DNA of 64,000 nt from Pseudomonas nabeulensis (GCF_004682045.1 NZ_QUZT01000017.1:1-64000), one strand, 5' to 3'. Counted from the first letter of the stretch, positions 8,764 through 18,796 are shown. Made by a program: numbers and translations. Notes: a model not told the origin generated them from the sequence alone.

Positions 8764-10671
8764 TTAGCTGAGGGCCTGCCGTGCGATGCCGTGCCGACGC
8801 AGCTTGCGATACAGGGTATTGCGGCTGACACCCAATTGGTCCGCCGCGTGGGTCATGTGCCAGCGCTGTTGCTCCAGCACGGCCAGCAACGCCAGGCGCT
8901 CGGCATCCTCCAGCGGTGACTCCGCCAATTTGGCATCGCCACCGGCTACCGGCTGGACCTGGCGAATCAGCGCGGGCAAATCCTCCAGCGCCACACGCCC
9001 CTCATCACATAACGCCACCAGCGTGCGCAGTACCGTGCGCAGTTGGCGCACGTTTCCCGGCCAGGCGAAGGTCAATAGCGCCAAACGCGCCGCCGGATCG
9101 AGGGCTACGCGTTCGCCGCCAGCCTCCTGCGCCAGCAAGAAGTCGAGCAACTGGGATTTATCGCTGCGTTCGCGCAAAGGCGGCAACGCGACTTCCAAAC
9201 CATTGAGCCGGTAGTACAAATCCTCACGAAAACTGCCGTCCTGCACATGCGCCAGCAAATTGCGGTGGGTGGCGCTGATAATTCGCACATTGACCGCCTG
9301 GGGCTCACCGCCAATGGGCACCACCAGTCGGTCTTCCAGCACTCTTAATAGACGGGTTTGCAGCGCCAGCGGCATATCGCCGATTTCATCGAGGAACAAG
9401 GTGCCACCATCGGCCTGCTGCAACTTGCCTTGCATGCCCTCCTTGCGCGCGCCGGTAAAGCTGCCGCCGCGATAGCCGAACAGTTCACTCTCAATCAGAC
9501 TTTCCGGGATGGCGGCGCAGTTAAGGGCGACGAATGCCTTGTCGGCACGCTGGCTGGCCTGATGCACGGCCTTGGCGAAGGCTTCTTTGCCGGAGCCGGT
9601 TTCGCCATTGATCAACAACGGCACATCGCGCTCGAACACCCGCAGCGCCTTGCTGAAATCCTGTTGCAGCGCCGGATCGCCCAGGCAGATGCCAGGCAGG
9701 CGCGGCCGCTCAACCGCAGCAGGCTTGATGACCGGCACGGCGGCGCTGCGCACCTGACCACGCAAGGCTGCGAACAACTGTCGGCCATCACGGGTGCGCA
9801 GCGGCCAACTGGCCGTGGCATTGGCGCTGGCGCGACCAAGCAATTGGTCCAGGGAGCAGTCGAAAAACGCCTCCACCGGCTGGCCTTGCAGGCTACTGCG
9901 CAGTTGTCCGAGCAGGTTCAGCGCACTCTGGTTCACCGCACAAATCCGCCCTTCTGCGTCGAACGCCAACAACCCTTCACTGAATAACCCCACAGACTCG
10001 GCCTGCAAGTGAAAGCGCAGCAGCCAGTGGTTTTCAAAATGGCGCAGGAAGTAACAACTCTCGATCATCTTCGCCGACAGGTTCACCAGCGCCATGGTGT
10101 GGAACTGGCTCTGGCGCGATACCGCTTCGCGGGCCGAGGACACATCCAGCACCGCCAGCAGGTCGCCATGGGGGTCGAATACCGGGCTCGCCGAACACGT
10201 CAGCCCCGTGTGGCGACCACGAAAGTGCTCATCACGGTGAATGGTCAGGGACTGGCGCTCCACCAGGCAGGTGCCGATGCCATTGGTGCCTTCGCAGGCC
10301 TCGCTCCAGTCGGCGCCCAGCCAAAGCCCGGCGCGTTCGAAGATTTTGCGCTCGGACGGCGCAGTGACACAGTTGAGGATCACCCCACGGGCATCGGTGA
10401 GCAGCACCGCATGGCCGGCGCCCGATAGCTGCTGGTGCAGGCTGTTCATCTCGCTGCCAGCGATGTGCAGCACTTGTTGCAGGCGCTCGCGACTTTCCAG
10501 CAGGCGACCATGTTCAAGCACAGTGGGGGCGATGGTTTGCGCAGGGTCGAGGTGGTAATCCTCCAGGCAACGCAACCAGGAGCGGGCAATGGACGGGTCG
10601 CTGGACGGATCGCGGCCATGGGCCACCGTCAGGACTTGCTGGGCATGGCGACTGAAATGATCGTTGTGCAT
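8764..10671 (-). CDS. eatR: Sigma-54-dependent activator, EatR/AcoR type
   Basis: 635 residues. The N-terminal half (about 70-300) has a GAF-like sensor region of the AcoR kind (the SARSWLRC-like ARSWLRCLEDY near residue 30 and the LTCSASPVFDPHGDLLAVLDVS block). Then comes a sigma-54 interaction AAA+ domain with Walker A GETGSGKEAF, the sigma-54 loop GGSFTGA (Ser in place of the usual Ala) and the GTLFLDEIGD Walker B. It ends with a Fis-type HTH (LGVSRNTLYRKLRRHGI). It is divergent from exaC, which has a -24/-12 promoter, so it most likely activates the ethanolamine genes; in P. aeruginosa the gene at the matching place is eatR. An acetoin (AcoR) role is less likely because no acetoin genes are present. 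Confidence 0.88.
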   Translation of the reverse strand: MHNDHFSRHAQQVLTVAHGRDPSSDPSIARSWLRCLEDYHLDPAQTIAPTVLEHGRLLESRERLQQVLHIAGSEMNSLHQQLSGAGHAVLLTDARGVILNCVTAPSERKIFERAGLWLGADWSEACEGTNGIGTCLVERQSLTIHRDEHFRGRHTGLTCSASPVFDPHGDLLAVLDVSSAREAVSRQSQFHTMALVNLSAKMIESCYFLRHFENHWLLRFHLQAESVGLFSEGLLAFDAEGRICAVNQSALNLLGQLRSSLQGQPVEAFFDCSLDQLLGRASANATASWPLRTRDGRQLFAALRGQVRSAAVPVIKPAAVERPRLPGICLGDPALQQDFSKALRVFERDVPLLINGETGSGKEAFAKAVHQASQRADKAFVALNCAAIPESLIESELFGYRGGSFTGARKEGMQGKLQQADGGTLFLDEIGDMPLALQTRLLRVLEDRLVVPIGGEPQAVNVRIISATHRNLLAHVQDGSFREDLYYRLNGLEVALPPLRERSDKSQLLDFLLAQEAGGERVALDPAARLALLTFAWPGNVRQLRTVLRTLVALCDEGRVALEDLPALIRQVQPVAGGDAKLAESPLEDAERLALLAVLEQQRWHMTHAADQLGVSRNTLYRKLRRHGIARQALS

Positions 10672-10758
10672 TTCTTATTATTCTCCCTGCGTGAGAACGC
10701 CCAGCATCCCCCAGGCACCCGACCAATGCAATCCCGGCCAGACCCACCGGTCACAGCC

Positions 10759-10809
10759 TGTCCCGTTTATGGCACAAACTGTCACATCGCCTGTATCAGT
10801 CGTGCCACA
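10759..10809. promoter_or_regulatory. Candidate upstream activator sites for the EatR-like regulator
   Basis: Two imperfect dyads about 75-110 bases upstream of the sigma-54 promoter: TGTCCC...GGCACA (10759-10776) and CTGTCAC...GTGCCACAG (10780-10809). The spacing suits an enhancer-binding protein. Inferred from position and symmetry only. Confidence 0.4.
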
Positions 10810-10862
10810 GCAACGCCCTGCAACAAAGCTCAACCCCCCGATTTCATTGGTCCACAACGCAG

Positions 10863-10878
10863 TGGCCCAACCTTTGCT
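10863..10878 (+). promoter_or_regulatory. Sigma-54 (-24/-12) promoter of exaC
   Basis: TGGCCCAACCTTTGCT has GG at 10864-10865 and GC at 10876-10877 with exactly 10 bases between, matching TGGCAC-N5-TTGCT. The predicted transcript start is near 10889, 55 bases before the exaC ATG. The divergent gene encodes a sigma-54 activator. Confidence 0.8.
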
Positions 10879-10943
10879 CTACGCTTGATATGCGCTTGCC
10901 GCGCTGCACTCCCAATAAACATAAGAGCCAGGAGATACCCACC

Positions 10944-12464
10944 ATGCGTTACGCACACCCCGGTACTGAAGGCGCCATCGTTTCGTTCAAGGCCAAGTAC
11001 GGCAACTACATCGGTGGCGAGTTCGTTGCGCCGGTCGATGGCATCTATTTCACCAACACCTCGCCGGTCAACGGCAAGGCGATCGCTGAATTCCCGCGAT
11101 CCACTGCCAAAGACATCGACAAGGCCCTGGACGCGGCCCATGCCGCCGCCGACGCCTGGGGCAAGACCTCGGCCCAGGATCGCTCGCTGGTCCTGCTGAA
11201 AATCGCCGACCGCATCGAACAGAACCTCGAACTGCTGGCCATCACCGAAACCTGGGACAACGGGAAGGCCGTGCGTGAAACCCTCAACGCCGACATCCCC
11301 TTGGCCGCCGACCACTTCCGCTACTTCGCCGGTTGCATCCGCGCCCAGGAAGGCACCAGCGCCGAAATCAACGAACACACCGCTTCCTATCACTTCCACG
11401 AGCCGCTGGGCGTGGTCGGCCAGATCATCCCGTGGAACTTCCCGCTGCTGATGGCCGCGTGGAAACTCGCACCGGCCCTGGCCGCCGGCAACTGCGTGGT
11501 GCTCAAGCCAGCCGAGCAAACGCCGCTGGGCATCAACGTTTTGCTGGAAGTGATCGGCGACCTGCTGCCACCGGGCGTGCTGAACGTGGTTCACGGTTTC
11601 GGTAAAGAAGCCGGCGAAGCCCTGGCCACCAGCAAGCGCATCGCCAAGATCGCCTTCACCGGCTCCACCCCGGTGGGCTCGCACATCATGCATGCGGCGG
11701 CCGAGAACATCATTCCGTCCACCGTTGAGCTGGGCGGCAAGTCGCCGAACATCTTCTTCGAAGACATCATGAAGGCCGAACCGTCCTTTATTGAGAAGGC
11801 GGCCGAAGGCCTGGTGCTGGCGTTCTTCAACCAGGGCGAAGTGTGCACCTGCCCATCCCGTGCACTGGTGCAAGAGTCGATCTACGACGACTTCATGAAA
11901 GTGGTGATGAAGAAGATCGAGTCGATCAAACGCGGCGACCCACTGGACACCGACACCATGGTCGGCGCCCAGGCGTCCGAGCAACAATTCGACAAGATCC
12001 TGTCCTACCTGGAAATCGCCAAAGGCGAAGGCGCGCAACTGCTCACCGGCGGTAAGGTCGAGAAGCTCCAGGGCGACATGGCCGGCGGTTATTACATCCA
12101 GCCGACCCTGCTCAAGGGCACCAACGAAATGCGTGTGTTCCAGGAAGAAATCTTCGGCCCGGTGGTGAGCATCACCACCTTCAAGGACGAAGCCGAAGCC
12201 CTGGCCATTGCCAACGACACCGAGTTCGGCCTGGGTGCTGGCGTGTGGAGCCGCGACATCAACCGCGCCTACCGCATGGGCCGGGCGATCAAGGCGGGCC
12301 GTGTGTGGACCAACTGCTACCACCTGTACCCGGCGCATGCTGCGTTTGGCGGTTACAAGAAGTCCGGTGTGGGGCGTGAGACGCACAAGATGATGTTGGA
12401 CCATTACCAGCAGACTAAAAACTTGCTGGTGAGTTACGACATTAATCCGTTGGGGTTCTTCTAA
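10944..12464 (+). CDS. exaC: NAD-dependent acetaldehyde dehydrogenase (ExaC-like)
   Basis: 506 residues of the aldehyde dehydrogenase superfamily. The cofactor stretch [18 protein letters not shown], the glycine-rich FTGSTPVG, the general base [11 protein letters not shown] and the catalytic Cys in [12 protein letters not shown] are all present. Next to an ethanolamine permease and eutBC it should oxidise the acetaldehyde released by ethanolamine ammonia-lyase. AGGAG lies nine bases before the ATG. Transcription is expected from the sigma-54 promoter at 10863. A broader role with other aldehydes (for example from ethanol) is possible. Confidence 0.9.
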   Translation: MRYAHPGTEGAIVSFKAKYGNYIGGEFVAPVDGIYFTNTSPVNGKAIAEFPRSTAKDIDKALDAAHAAADAWGKTSAQDRSLVLLKIADRIEQNLELLAITETWDNGKAVRETLNADIPLAADHFRYFAGCIRAQEGTSAEINEHTASYHFHEPLGVVGQIIPWNFPLLMAAWKLAPALAAGNCVVLKPAEQTPLGINVLLEVIGDLLPPGVLNVVHGFGKEAGEALATSKRIAKIAFTGSTPVGSHIMHAAAENIIPSTVELGGKSPNIFFEDIMKAEPSFIEKAAEGLVLAFFNQGEVCTCPSRALVQESIYDDFMKVVMKKIESIKRGDPLDTDTMVGAQASEQQFDKILSYLEIAKGEGAQLLTGGKVEKLQGDMAGGYYIQPTLLKGTNEMRVFQEEIFGPVVSITTFKDEAEALAIANDTEFGLGAGVWSRDINRAYRMGRAIKAGRVWTNCYHLYPAHAAFGGYKKSGVGRETHKMMLDHYQQTKNLLVSYDINPLGFF

Positions 12465-12474
12465 CTAACACTCT

Positions 12475-12590
12475 CCTCCCACATTTGAAATGCAGTTAAG
12501 TGTGGGAGGTGGCTTGCCACCGATAGCTATGCTTCAGTGAAATCAATGTGCCTGACACACTGCCATCGGGGGCAAGCCCCCTCCCACATT
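12475..12590. repeat. REP cluster, family A
   Basis: A short CCTCCCACA arm, a variant arm TGTGGGAGGTGGCTTGCCAC and, 37 bases further on, a canonical arm in the opposite sense (CATCGGGGGCAAGCCCCC). It occupies most of the 223-base gap between exaC and the permease gene; no promoter could be recognised in the rest. Confidence 0.85.
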
Positions 12591-12687
12591 TTGATCTTCA
12601 TACACTTGGATTTTTATAAGTACTTGCGACTTGCATCCGGCCCACAGAGGCCGAGTTGAAAACAATAACAACGAAAGGTACTTCCCC

Positions 12688-14121
12688 ATGCCTAGCGAAC
12701 CGACTGGATCTTCCGTCGACTTCGAAAAAGTCGACTCCCAATACTTCCAACAACGCGAACTTAAAAAAGGCGCCGCCGGCTGGGTGCTGTTAGTGGGCCT
12801 TGGCGTTGCCTATGTTATTTCCGGCGACTACGCCGGCTGGAACTTCGGCCTGGCCCAAGGCGGCTGGGGCGGGATGTTCCTGGCCACATTGCTGATGGCC
12901 ACCATGTACCTGTGCATGTGCTTTTCGTTGGCCGAATTGTCTTCGATGATTCCCACTGCGGGCGGTGGCTATGGCTTTGCCCGCAGTGCCTTTGGACCCT
13001 GGGGGGGATTCCTCACGGGCACGGCCATTCTGATCGAATACGCCATCGCCCCCGCCGCCATCGCCGTGTTTATCGGCGCATATTGCGAGTCGCTGTTCGG
13101 CATTGGCGGCTGGATGATCTACCTGGCGTTCTACATCATCTTTATCGGCATCCATATCTTTGGGGTCGGTGAGGCGCTGAAGTTGATGTTTGTGATTACC
13201 GCCATCGCCGCTATCGCCTTGGGGGTGTTCCTGGTGTCGATGGTGCCGCACTTCAATGTCGCCAACCTGCTGGACATCCCGGTGACCGAGGCCAAGGGCG
13301 CCAGCACCTTCCTGCCCTTTGGCTACGTGGGTGTGTGGGCGGCGATTCCCTATGCCATCTGGTTCTTCCTGGCGGTAGAGGGCGTGCCCCTGGCCGCTGA
13401 GGAAACCAAGAACCCGAAACGCGACCTGCCTCGCGGCCTGATCGGCGCCATTGTGGTGCTGACCAGTTTTGCCCTGCTGATCCTGGTGATCGCACCGGGC
13501 GGCGCCGGCACCAACGCGCTGGTCAAGTCCGGCAACCCTCTGGTGGAAGCGCTGGCGTTGTCCTACGGCGGTTCAACCTGGATGGGTGGCTTCGTTAACC
13601 TGGTAGGCCTGGCTGGGTTGATTGCGAGCTTTTTCTCGATCATCTATGCCTATTCGCGGCAGATCTTCGCACTGTCCCGTGCGGGTTACCTGCCACGCAA
13701 ATTGTCCCAGACCAATAAAAGCAAGGCCCCCGTGCTGGCGTTGGTGATCCCCGGCATCATAGGTTTTGGCCTGTCGCTGACCGGCCAGGGTGATTTGCTG
13801 ATCCTGGTGGCGGTGTTTGGCGCGACCATTTCCTACGTGCTGATGATGGCCGCGCACATCACTCTGCGCATTCGTCGCCCCAAAATGGACCGTCCGTACC
13901 GCACACCGGGCGGCATCTTCACCTCGGGGATCGCCTTGGTACTGGCCTGTGTGGCCGTAGTGGCGGGCTTTCTGGTGGATCCACGGGTAGTGATTGGCGC
14001 TGCGATCATCTATGGAGTATTAATTGCTTACTTTGCTTTCTACAGCCGGCATCACTTGGTAGCAGGCACGCCCGAGGAGGAATTCGCGGCGATCCAGGCC
14101 GCAGAGGCCGCCTTGCACTAA
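12688..14121 (+). CDS. eat: Ethanolamine permease (APC family)
   Basis: 477 residues with about twelve membrane segments, an amino acid-polyamine-organocation transporter. The early VISGDYAGWNFGLAQGGWGG is the signature of ethanolamine permeases, and the conserved PTAGGGYGFARSAFGPWGGF follows. It imports ethanolamine for EutBC. Start at 12688 with AAAGG ten bases upstream; the longer in-frame option at 12631 has no ribosome site. Located between exaC and eutB. Confidence 0.92.
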   Translation: MPSEPTGSSVDFEKVDSQYFQQRELKKGAAGWVLLVGLGVAYVISGDYAGWNFGLAQGGWGGMFLATLLMATMYLCMCFSLAELSSMIPTAGGGYGFARSAFGPWGGFLTGTAILIEYAIAPAAIAVFIGAYCESLFGIGGWMIYLAFYIIFIGIHIFGVGEALKLMFVITAIAAIALGVFLVSMVPHFNVANLLDIPVTEAKGASTFLPFGYVGVWAAIPYAIWFFLAVEGVPLAAEETKNPKRDLPRGLIGAIVVLTSFALLILVIAPGGAGTNALVKSGNPLVEALALSYGGSTWMGGFVNLVGLAGLIASFFSIIYAYSRQIFALSRAGYLPRKLSQTNKSKAPVLALVIPGIIGFGLSLTGQGDLLILVAVFGATISYVLMMAAHITLRIRRPKMDRPYRTPGGIFTSGIALVLACVAVVAGFLVDPRVVIGAAIIYGVLIAYFAFYSRHHLVAGTPEEEFAAIQAAEAALH

Positions 14122-14135
14122 CGGCCGAAAACCTC

Positions 14136-14157
14136 GATGGGGGCCGCCGCCCCCATC
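14136..14157 (+). promoter_or_regulatory. Intercistronic hairpin between eat and eutB
   Basis: GATGGGGGC and GCCCCCATC form a perfect 9-bp stem with a 4-base loop, just before the eutB ribosome site (AAGGAGA). No U-run follows, so it is more likely an RNA-stability or processing element than a terminator. Confidence 0.6.
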
Positions 14158-14173
14158 GTCAAGGAGACACTGT

Positions 14174-15568
14174 ATGGCAAGCTTTTCCCACGCGGTGGGC
14201 ACACAAACCTACCGCTTCGACAGCCTCAAGGACGTGATGGCGAAGGCCAGCCCCGCACGCTCCGGGGATTTTCTCGCCGGCGTCGCCGCGCAGAACGACG
14301 GCGAACGGGTAGCGGCGCAGATGGCGCTGGCGAATATCCCGCTCAAGCACTTCCTTGAGGAAGCGCTTATCCCTTATGAAAGTGATGAAGTCACTCGGCT
14401 GATCATCGACACCCACGACAAGCAGGCGTTTGCGCCGGTCAGCCACCTTACCGTGGGCGGCCTGCGCGACTGGCTGCTCAGCGATGCGGCCGATGAACAT
14501 AGCCTACGGGCACTGGCGCCAGGTCTGACACCGGAAATGGCCGCCGCCGTCTCCAAGATCATGCGCGTACAGGATTTGGTGCTGGTGGCGCAGAAGATCC
14601 GCGTGGTCACCCAATTTCGCGGCACCCTGGGCCTGCGCGGGCGTTTATCCACACGCCTGCAACCCAATCACCCTACGGATGAGCCCGCCGGTATCGCCGC
14701 GAGCATTCTCGACGGCCTGCTCTACGGTAATGGCGACGCCATGATCGGCATCAACCCGGCCACCGACAGCATCGCCTCGATCTGCGCGATGCTGGAGATG
14801 CTCGACGCGATCATCCAGCGTTACGAAATCCCGACCCAAGCCTGCGTGCTGACCCACGTCACCACCTCTATCGAAGCGATCAACCGTGGCGTGCCGCTGG
14901 ACCTGGTGTTCCAGTCGATAGCCGGCACCGAGGCGGCCAACGCCAGTTTTGGTATCAACCTGAACGTGCTGCAAGAAGGCTACGATGCGGGCTTGAGCCT
15001 TAATCGCGGCACGTTGGGCCAGAATCTCATGTACTTCGAAACCGGCCAAGGCAGCGCTTTGTCAGCCAACGCGCATTTTGGCGTCGACCAACAAACCTGC
15101 GAAACCCGCGCCTATGCGGTGGCCCGGCATTTCAAGCCATTCTTGGTGAACACCGTGGTCGGTTTTATCGGCCCGGAGTACCTGTACAACGGCAAGCAAA
15201 TCATCCGCGCCGGCCTCGAAGATCACTTCTGCGGCAAGCTGCTGGGCGTGCCGATGGGGTGCGACATCTGCTACACCAACCACGCCGAAGCCGACCAGGA
15301 CGACATGGACACCCTATTGACCTTGCTGGGCGTGGCCGGGATCAACTTCATCATGGGCATCCCCGGCTCCGACGACATCATGCTCAACTACCAGACCACC
15401 TCGTTCCACGACGCCCTGTACGCCCGCCAGACACTGGGCTTGAAGCCGGCGCCGGAATTCGAGCAGTGGTTGGCGAAAATGGGCATCTTCACGCAAGCCG
15501 ACGGCAAGGTGCAGTTCGGTAACAGCCTGCCACCGGCGTTTCGCCACGCCTTGGCGCAATTGGGATGA
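14174..15568 (+). CDS. eutB: Ethanolamine ammonia-lyase large subunit
   Basis: 464 residues. EutB is the catalytic TIM-barrel subunit of the adenosylcobalamin-dependent lyase that splits ethanolamine into acetaldehyde and ammonia. Family motifs seen: [35 protein letters not shown], and [22 protein letters not shown]. It is preceded by AAGGAGA and ends overlapping the eutC region. The enzyme needs vitamin B12, which fits the presence of btuB and a BtuF-like gene 18 kb downstream. No microcompartment genes are seen. Confidence 0.97.
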   Translation: MASFSHAVGTQTYRFDSLKDVMAKASPARSGDFLAGVAAQNDGERVAAQMALANIPLKHFLEEALIPYESDEVTRLIIDTHDKQAFAPVSHLTVGGLRDWLLSDAADEHSLRALAPGLTPEMAAAVSKIMRVQDLVLVAQKIRVVTQFRGTLGLRGRLSTRLQPNHPTDEPAGIAASILDGLLYGNGDAMIGINPATDSIASICAMLEMLDAIIQRYEIPTQACVLTHVTTSIEAINRGVPLDLVFQSIAGTEAANASFGINLNVLQEGYDAGLSLNRGTLGQNLMYFETGQGSALSANAHFGVDQQTCETRAYAVARHFKPFLVNTVVGFIGPEYLYNGKQIIRAGLEDHFCGKLLGVPMGCDICYTNHAEADQDDMDTLLTLLGVAGINFIMGIPGSDDIMLNYQTTSFHDALYARQTLGLKPAPEFEQWLAKMGIFTQADGKVQFGNSLPPAFRHALAQLG

Positions 15569-15579
15569 AGGAGCCGCCC

Positions 15580-16398
15580 GTGCAATTAGACCTTCCTGAC
15601 AACCCGTGGCTGGAATTGCGCCGCCTGACGCCTGCGCGCATTGCGCTGGGCCGCACTGGCACCAGCATCCCCACCCAGGCGCAACTGGACTTCCAATTTG
15701 CCCACGCCCAGGCGCGGGACGCGGTGCATCTGCCGTTCGACCACGCGGGCCTCAGCGGCCAACTGGCCAAACGCGGTCGTGACAGCCTGTTGGTGCGCAG
15801 CGCTGCCGCAGACCGGCATAGCTACCTGCAACGCCCGGATCTGGGCCGCCGCTTGAGTGATGAATCGGCCCAGGCCTTGCGCGAGCATGCCACCGCCAAC
15901 CCCGGCGGCGTGGACCTGGCAGTGGTGGTCGCCGATGGCTTGTCCGCGCTGGCGGTGCATAAACATACGCTGCCGTTTCTGACACGCATGGAAGAACAGA
16001 CCCACGCCGAAGGCTGGTCCTTGTCGCCGGTGATCCTGGTGGAACAAGGCCGCGTGGCCGTGGCCGATGAGATCGGGCAACTGCTCGGCGCCAAGATGGT
16101 GGTGATCCTGATCGGCGAGCGGCCGGGGCTCAGTTCGCCGGACAGCCTGGGGCTGTATTTCACCTACAACCCCAAGGTGGGCCTCACCGATGCCTACCGC
16201 AATTGCATCTCCAATGTGCGCCTGGAAGGCTTGAGTTATGGCATGGCCGCCCATCGTTTGCTGTACTTGATGCGAGAGGCGTGTCGGCGGCAGCTGTCGG
16301 GGGTCAATCTCAAGGATGAGGCGCAACTCCAGACCCTCGAGTCCGATGATCCGGACCTGATGAAAGGGAATTTCCTGCTCAGCCCACCGAATGACTGA
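15580..16398 (+). CDS. eutC: Ethanolamine ammonia-lyase small subunit
   Basis: 272 residues. EutC completes the cobalamin-binding interface with EutB. Visible blocks include [46 protein letters not shown] and CISNVR. I place the start at the GTG at 15580 because a perfect AAGGAG sits seven bases upstream of it; an ATG at 15565 overlapping the eutB stop gives five more residues but has no ribosome site. Confidence 0.93.
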   Translation: MQLDLPDNPWLELRRLTPARIALGRTGTSIPTQAQLDFQFAHAQARDAVHLPFDHAGLSGQLAKRGRDSLLVRSAAADRHSYLQRPDLGRRLSDESAQALREHATANPGGVDLAVVVADGLSALAVHKHTLPFLTRMEEQTHAEGWSLSPVILVEQGRVAVADEIGQLLGAKMVVILIGERPGLSSPDSLGLYFTYNPKVGLTDAYRNCISNVRLEGLSYGMAAHRLLYLMREACRRQLSGVNLKDEAQLQTLESDDPDLMKGNFLLSPPND

Positions 16399-16490
16399 TA
16401 ACTGCATGATTGCGCTTTTTCGCAGCATTAGGCAGCATCGAGTCACGGCCGCTGGTGTGGTCATCCCCCCTTTGGAAGTTGAGGCCTGGC

Positions 16491-16949
16491 ATGCGGATTA
16501 CTCAAGCGACCCTGGAACACCTGGACCTGTTGACCCCGTTGTTCGTCAAATACCGCGAGTTCTATGGAGCGCTGCCCTTCCCGGACTCGTCGCGGGCCTT
16601 CCTGGAAAAACGCCTGCGCCGCAAGGAGTCGGTGATCTACCTGGCCCTGGCGGATGATGACGACAAGAAAGTGCTTGGTTTTTGCCAGCTGTATCCGAGC
16701 TTTTCCTCGTTGTCGCTCAAGCGTGTGTGGATTCTCAACGACATCTACGTGGCCGAAGATGCCCGCCGACAGTTGGTGGCAGATAACCTGATGCGTACGG
16801 CGAAAAAGATGGCCAAGGAAACACATGCCGTGCGGCTGCGGGTGTCGACCAGCAGCGACAATGAAGTGGCGCAGAAGACCTACGAGTCGATTGGGTTTCG
16901 TGAGGACACCGAGTTTAAGAACTACACCTTGCCCATCAGCGAAGATTGA
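16491..16949 (+). CDS. GNAT family N-acetyltransferase
   Basis: 152 residues of the Gcn5-related acetyltransferase fold: LALADDDDKKVLGFCQLYPSF, then VWILNDIYVAEDARRQLVADNLM (the acetyl-CoA pyrophosphate loop region, with R-x-x-x-x-A in place of the usual RGxG), and a C-terminal YESIGF that is typical of the family end. Substrate unknown. GAGG lies seven bases upstream of the ATG at 16491. It follows eutC by 92 bases and may be independent of it. Confidence 0.85.
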   Translation: MRITQATLEHLDLLTPLFVKYREFYGALPFPDSSRAFLEKRLRRKESVIYLALADDDDKKVLGFCQLYPSFSSLSLKRVWILNDIYVAEDARRQLVADNLMRTAKKMAKETHAVRLRVSTSSDNEVAQKTYESIGFREDTEFKNYTLPISED

Positions 16950-16978
16950 TCACGGTAGCCCAAACAACTCAAATCCCC

Positions 16979-17082
16979 TGTGGGAGGGGCGGTGCGACGA
17001 TTCGACTTGCCCCCGATAGCGGTGTGTCAGCCAGCCAATTTACAACTGACACTGCCTCATCGGGGGCAAGCCCCCTCCCACA
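16979..17082. repeat. REP doublet, family A, left arm interrupted
   Basis: The left arm begins TGTGGGAGGGG, then an unrelated stretch of about 18 bases (CGGTGCGACGATTCGACT) interrupts it before TGCCCCCGATAGC; the right arm is canonical. It occupies the first part of the 325-base gap between the GNAT and DedA genes. The remainder holds the promoter-like site at 17165 and little else. Confidence 0.8.
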
Positions 17083-17160
17083 TTTGGCCCCCATGCTGTT
17101 CTTGAGACCGGGTTCCAAGACATCCCTCGCTACAAAACCAACACGCTTTTCACCTCTCAG

Positions 17161-17175
17161 TCCGTATAATGCGGA
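17161..17175 (+). promoter_or_regulatory. Possible -10 element for dedA
   Basis: A perfect TATAAT (17165-17170) lies inside the short inverted repeat GTCCG...CGGAC. No good -35 hexamer is seen at 16-18 bases. The resulting leader would be about 100 bases long. Confidence 0.4.
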
Positions 17176-17274
17176 CCTTTCAGGGTTGTAAGAAACGCGA
17201 CATACCTCTGTAGCCTTATTACCCGAGTTTCCGCACTGGCCTGCTGAGCCGAGCCATTCACACAGGTGCCATCC

Positions 17275-17931
17275 ATGGATTTCAACCCGCTCGACCTTAT
17301 CCTGCATCTCGACGTGTATCTCGATACGCTGGTGAGGAACTACGGCGTGTGGATCTACGCCATCTTGTTTCTGGTGATTTTTTGCGAAACCGGCCTGGTG
17401 GTCATGCCCTTCCTGCCAGGGGATTCGTTACTGTTTATCGCCGGAGCCGTTGCAGCAGGCGGAGGTATGGACCCAGTGTTGCTCGGCGGTCTGCTGATGT
17501 TGGCAGCCATCATGGGTGACAGCACCAACTACGTGATCGGGCGAACGGTGGGCGAACGCTTGTTCAACAACCCCAATTCGAAAATCTTCCGCCGCGACTA
17601 CCTGCAAAAGACCCACGACTTCTACGACAAGCACGGCGGCAAAACCGTGACCCTGGCGCGCTTCCTGCCGATCCTGCGCACCTTCGCGCCGTTCGTCGCC
17701 GGTATCGCCAAGATGCCCTACCCGCGCTTCTTCGGTTTCAGCGTATTCGGCACGATCCTCTGGGTCGGTGGCCTGGTAACCCTGGGTTACTTCTTCGGCA
17801 ACGTACCGTTCATCAAGAAAAACCTGTCGCTGCTGGTGGTGTTCATCATCCTGCTGTCGCTGGTGCCGATGATCATTGGCGTGTTCCGCAGCCGCTTCGG
17901 TCGTGCCTCATCCGAAGCCAAGCCGCACTGA
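17275..17931 (+). CDS. DedA family protein
   Basis: 218-residue membrane protein. It contains the DedA core: ETGLVVMPFLPGDSLLFIAGA, GDSTNYVIGRTVGERLF, and GGKTVTLARFLPILRTFAPFVAGIAKM with the functional FxRFxPxxR arginines. These proteins are needed for membrane homeostasis and undecaprenyl-phosphate or phospholipid translocation. An in-frame GTG nine bases upstream is an alternative start. The mtfA-like gene begins eight bases after its stop. Confidence 0.92.
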   Translation: MDFNPLDLILHLDVYLDTLVRNYGVWIYAILFLVIFCETGLVVMPFLPGDSLLFIAGAVAAGGGMDPVLLGGLLMLAAIMGDSTNYVIGRTVGERLFNNPNSKIFRRDYLQKTHDFYDKHGGKTVTLARFLPILRTFAPFVAGIAKMPYPRFFGFSVFGTILWVGGLVTLGYFFGNVPFIKKNLSLLVVFIILLSLVPMIIGVFRSRFGRASSEAKPH

Positions 17932-17938
17932 CCGGCCG

Positions 17939-18754
17939 ATGTGGTCCCTCAGCGCCTGGCGTCGCCGGCGCCTGCTGGCCAAGCACCCGATTGCCGATGA
18001 CACCTGGCAACGGGTGCGCCACCACCTGACCTTCCTCGACGGCATCAGCGCCGAGCAAGACCAGTGGCTGCGCGAAGCCTGCGTGGTGTTCCTCGACGAA
18101 AAACACCTCACCGCCCTACCGGGCGTGGAACTGCACCAGGAACAACGCCTGCTGCTCGCCGCCCAGGCCCAACTGCCGCTGATGAACCTGGGCGACCTCG
18201 ACTGGTACCAAGGCTTCCACGAGATCGTGCTGTACCCCGACGACTTCCTCAGCCCCCAGCGCCATCGCGACAGCAGCGGCATCGAACACGAGTGGGACGG
18301 CGAGCACAGCGGCGAAGCCTGGCAACAGGGCCCGGTGATCCTCGCCTGGCCCGGCGTGCTGGCCAGCGGCAACTGGGAAGGCTACAACCTGGTCATCCAC
18401 GAACTGGCCCACAAGCTCGACATGCTCAATGGCGACGCCAACGGCCTGCCGCCGCTGCACAGCGACATGCGCGTGCAGGAGTGGGCCAGCGTGATGCAGA
18501 GCGCCTACGACGACCTCAATCGCCAACTCGACGCCAACCCGGACGCCGAGACCGAGATAGACCCCTACGCCGCCGAAAACCCGGCGGAATTCTTTGCCGT
18601 CACCAGCGAATATTTTTTCAGCGCCCCGGATTTACTGGTCAACAGTTACCCACAGGTGTACGCCCAACTCAGCCGCTTTTATCGCCAGGATCCCCTGGCC
18701 CGCCTGCACCAACTGCAAGCCAGCGACCCGCGCTATCAGCCGCAAGGCGAATGA
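17939..18754 (+). CDS. mtfA: Zinc-dependent MtfA-type peptidase (M90)
   Basis: 271 residues. The HELAH zinc motif is at residues 154-158 within LVIHELAHKLDMLNGDANGLP, and a downstream ENPAEFFAV block supplies the third zinc ligand region, as in MtfA. MtfA in E. coli is a cytoplasmic aminopeptidase that binds the glucose repressor Mlc; whether that link exists in Pseudomonas is unknown. The gene starts eight bases after dedA and is likely co-transcribed. Confidence 0.88.
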   Translation: MWSLSAWRRRRLLAKHPIADDTWQRVRHHLTFLDGISAEQDQWLREACVVFLDEKHLTALPGVELHQEQRLLLAAQAQLPLMNLGDLDWYQGFHEIVLYPDDFLSPQRHRDSSGIEHEWDGEHSGEAWQQGPVILAWPGVLASGNWEGYNLVIHELAHKLDMLNGDANGLPPLHSDMRVQEWASVMQSAYDDLNRQLDANPDAETEIDPYAAENPAEFFAVTSEYFFSAPDLLVNSYPQVYAQLSRFYRQDPLARLHQLQASDPRYQPQGE

Positions 18755-18796
18755 CCTTGCGACGTCTGGCGCATGGCATCGGCGTCAGAATGTGCC

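Noticed and set aside
10830..12404. 524-codon minus-strand frame
   Set aside because: Antisense of the aldehyde dehydrogenase gene, which has all catalytic motifs.
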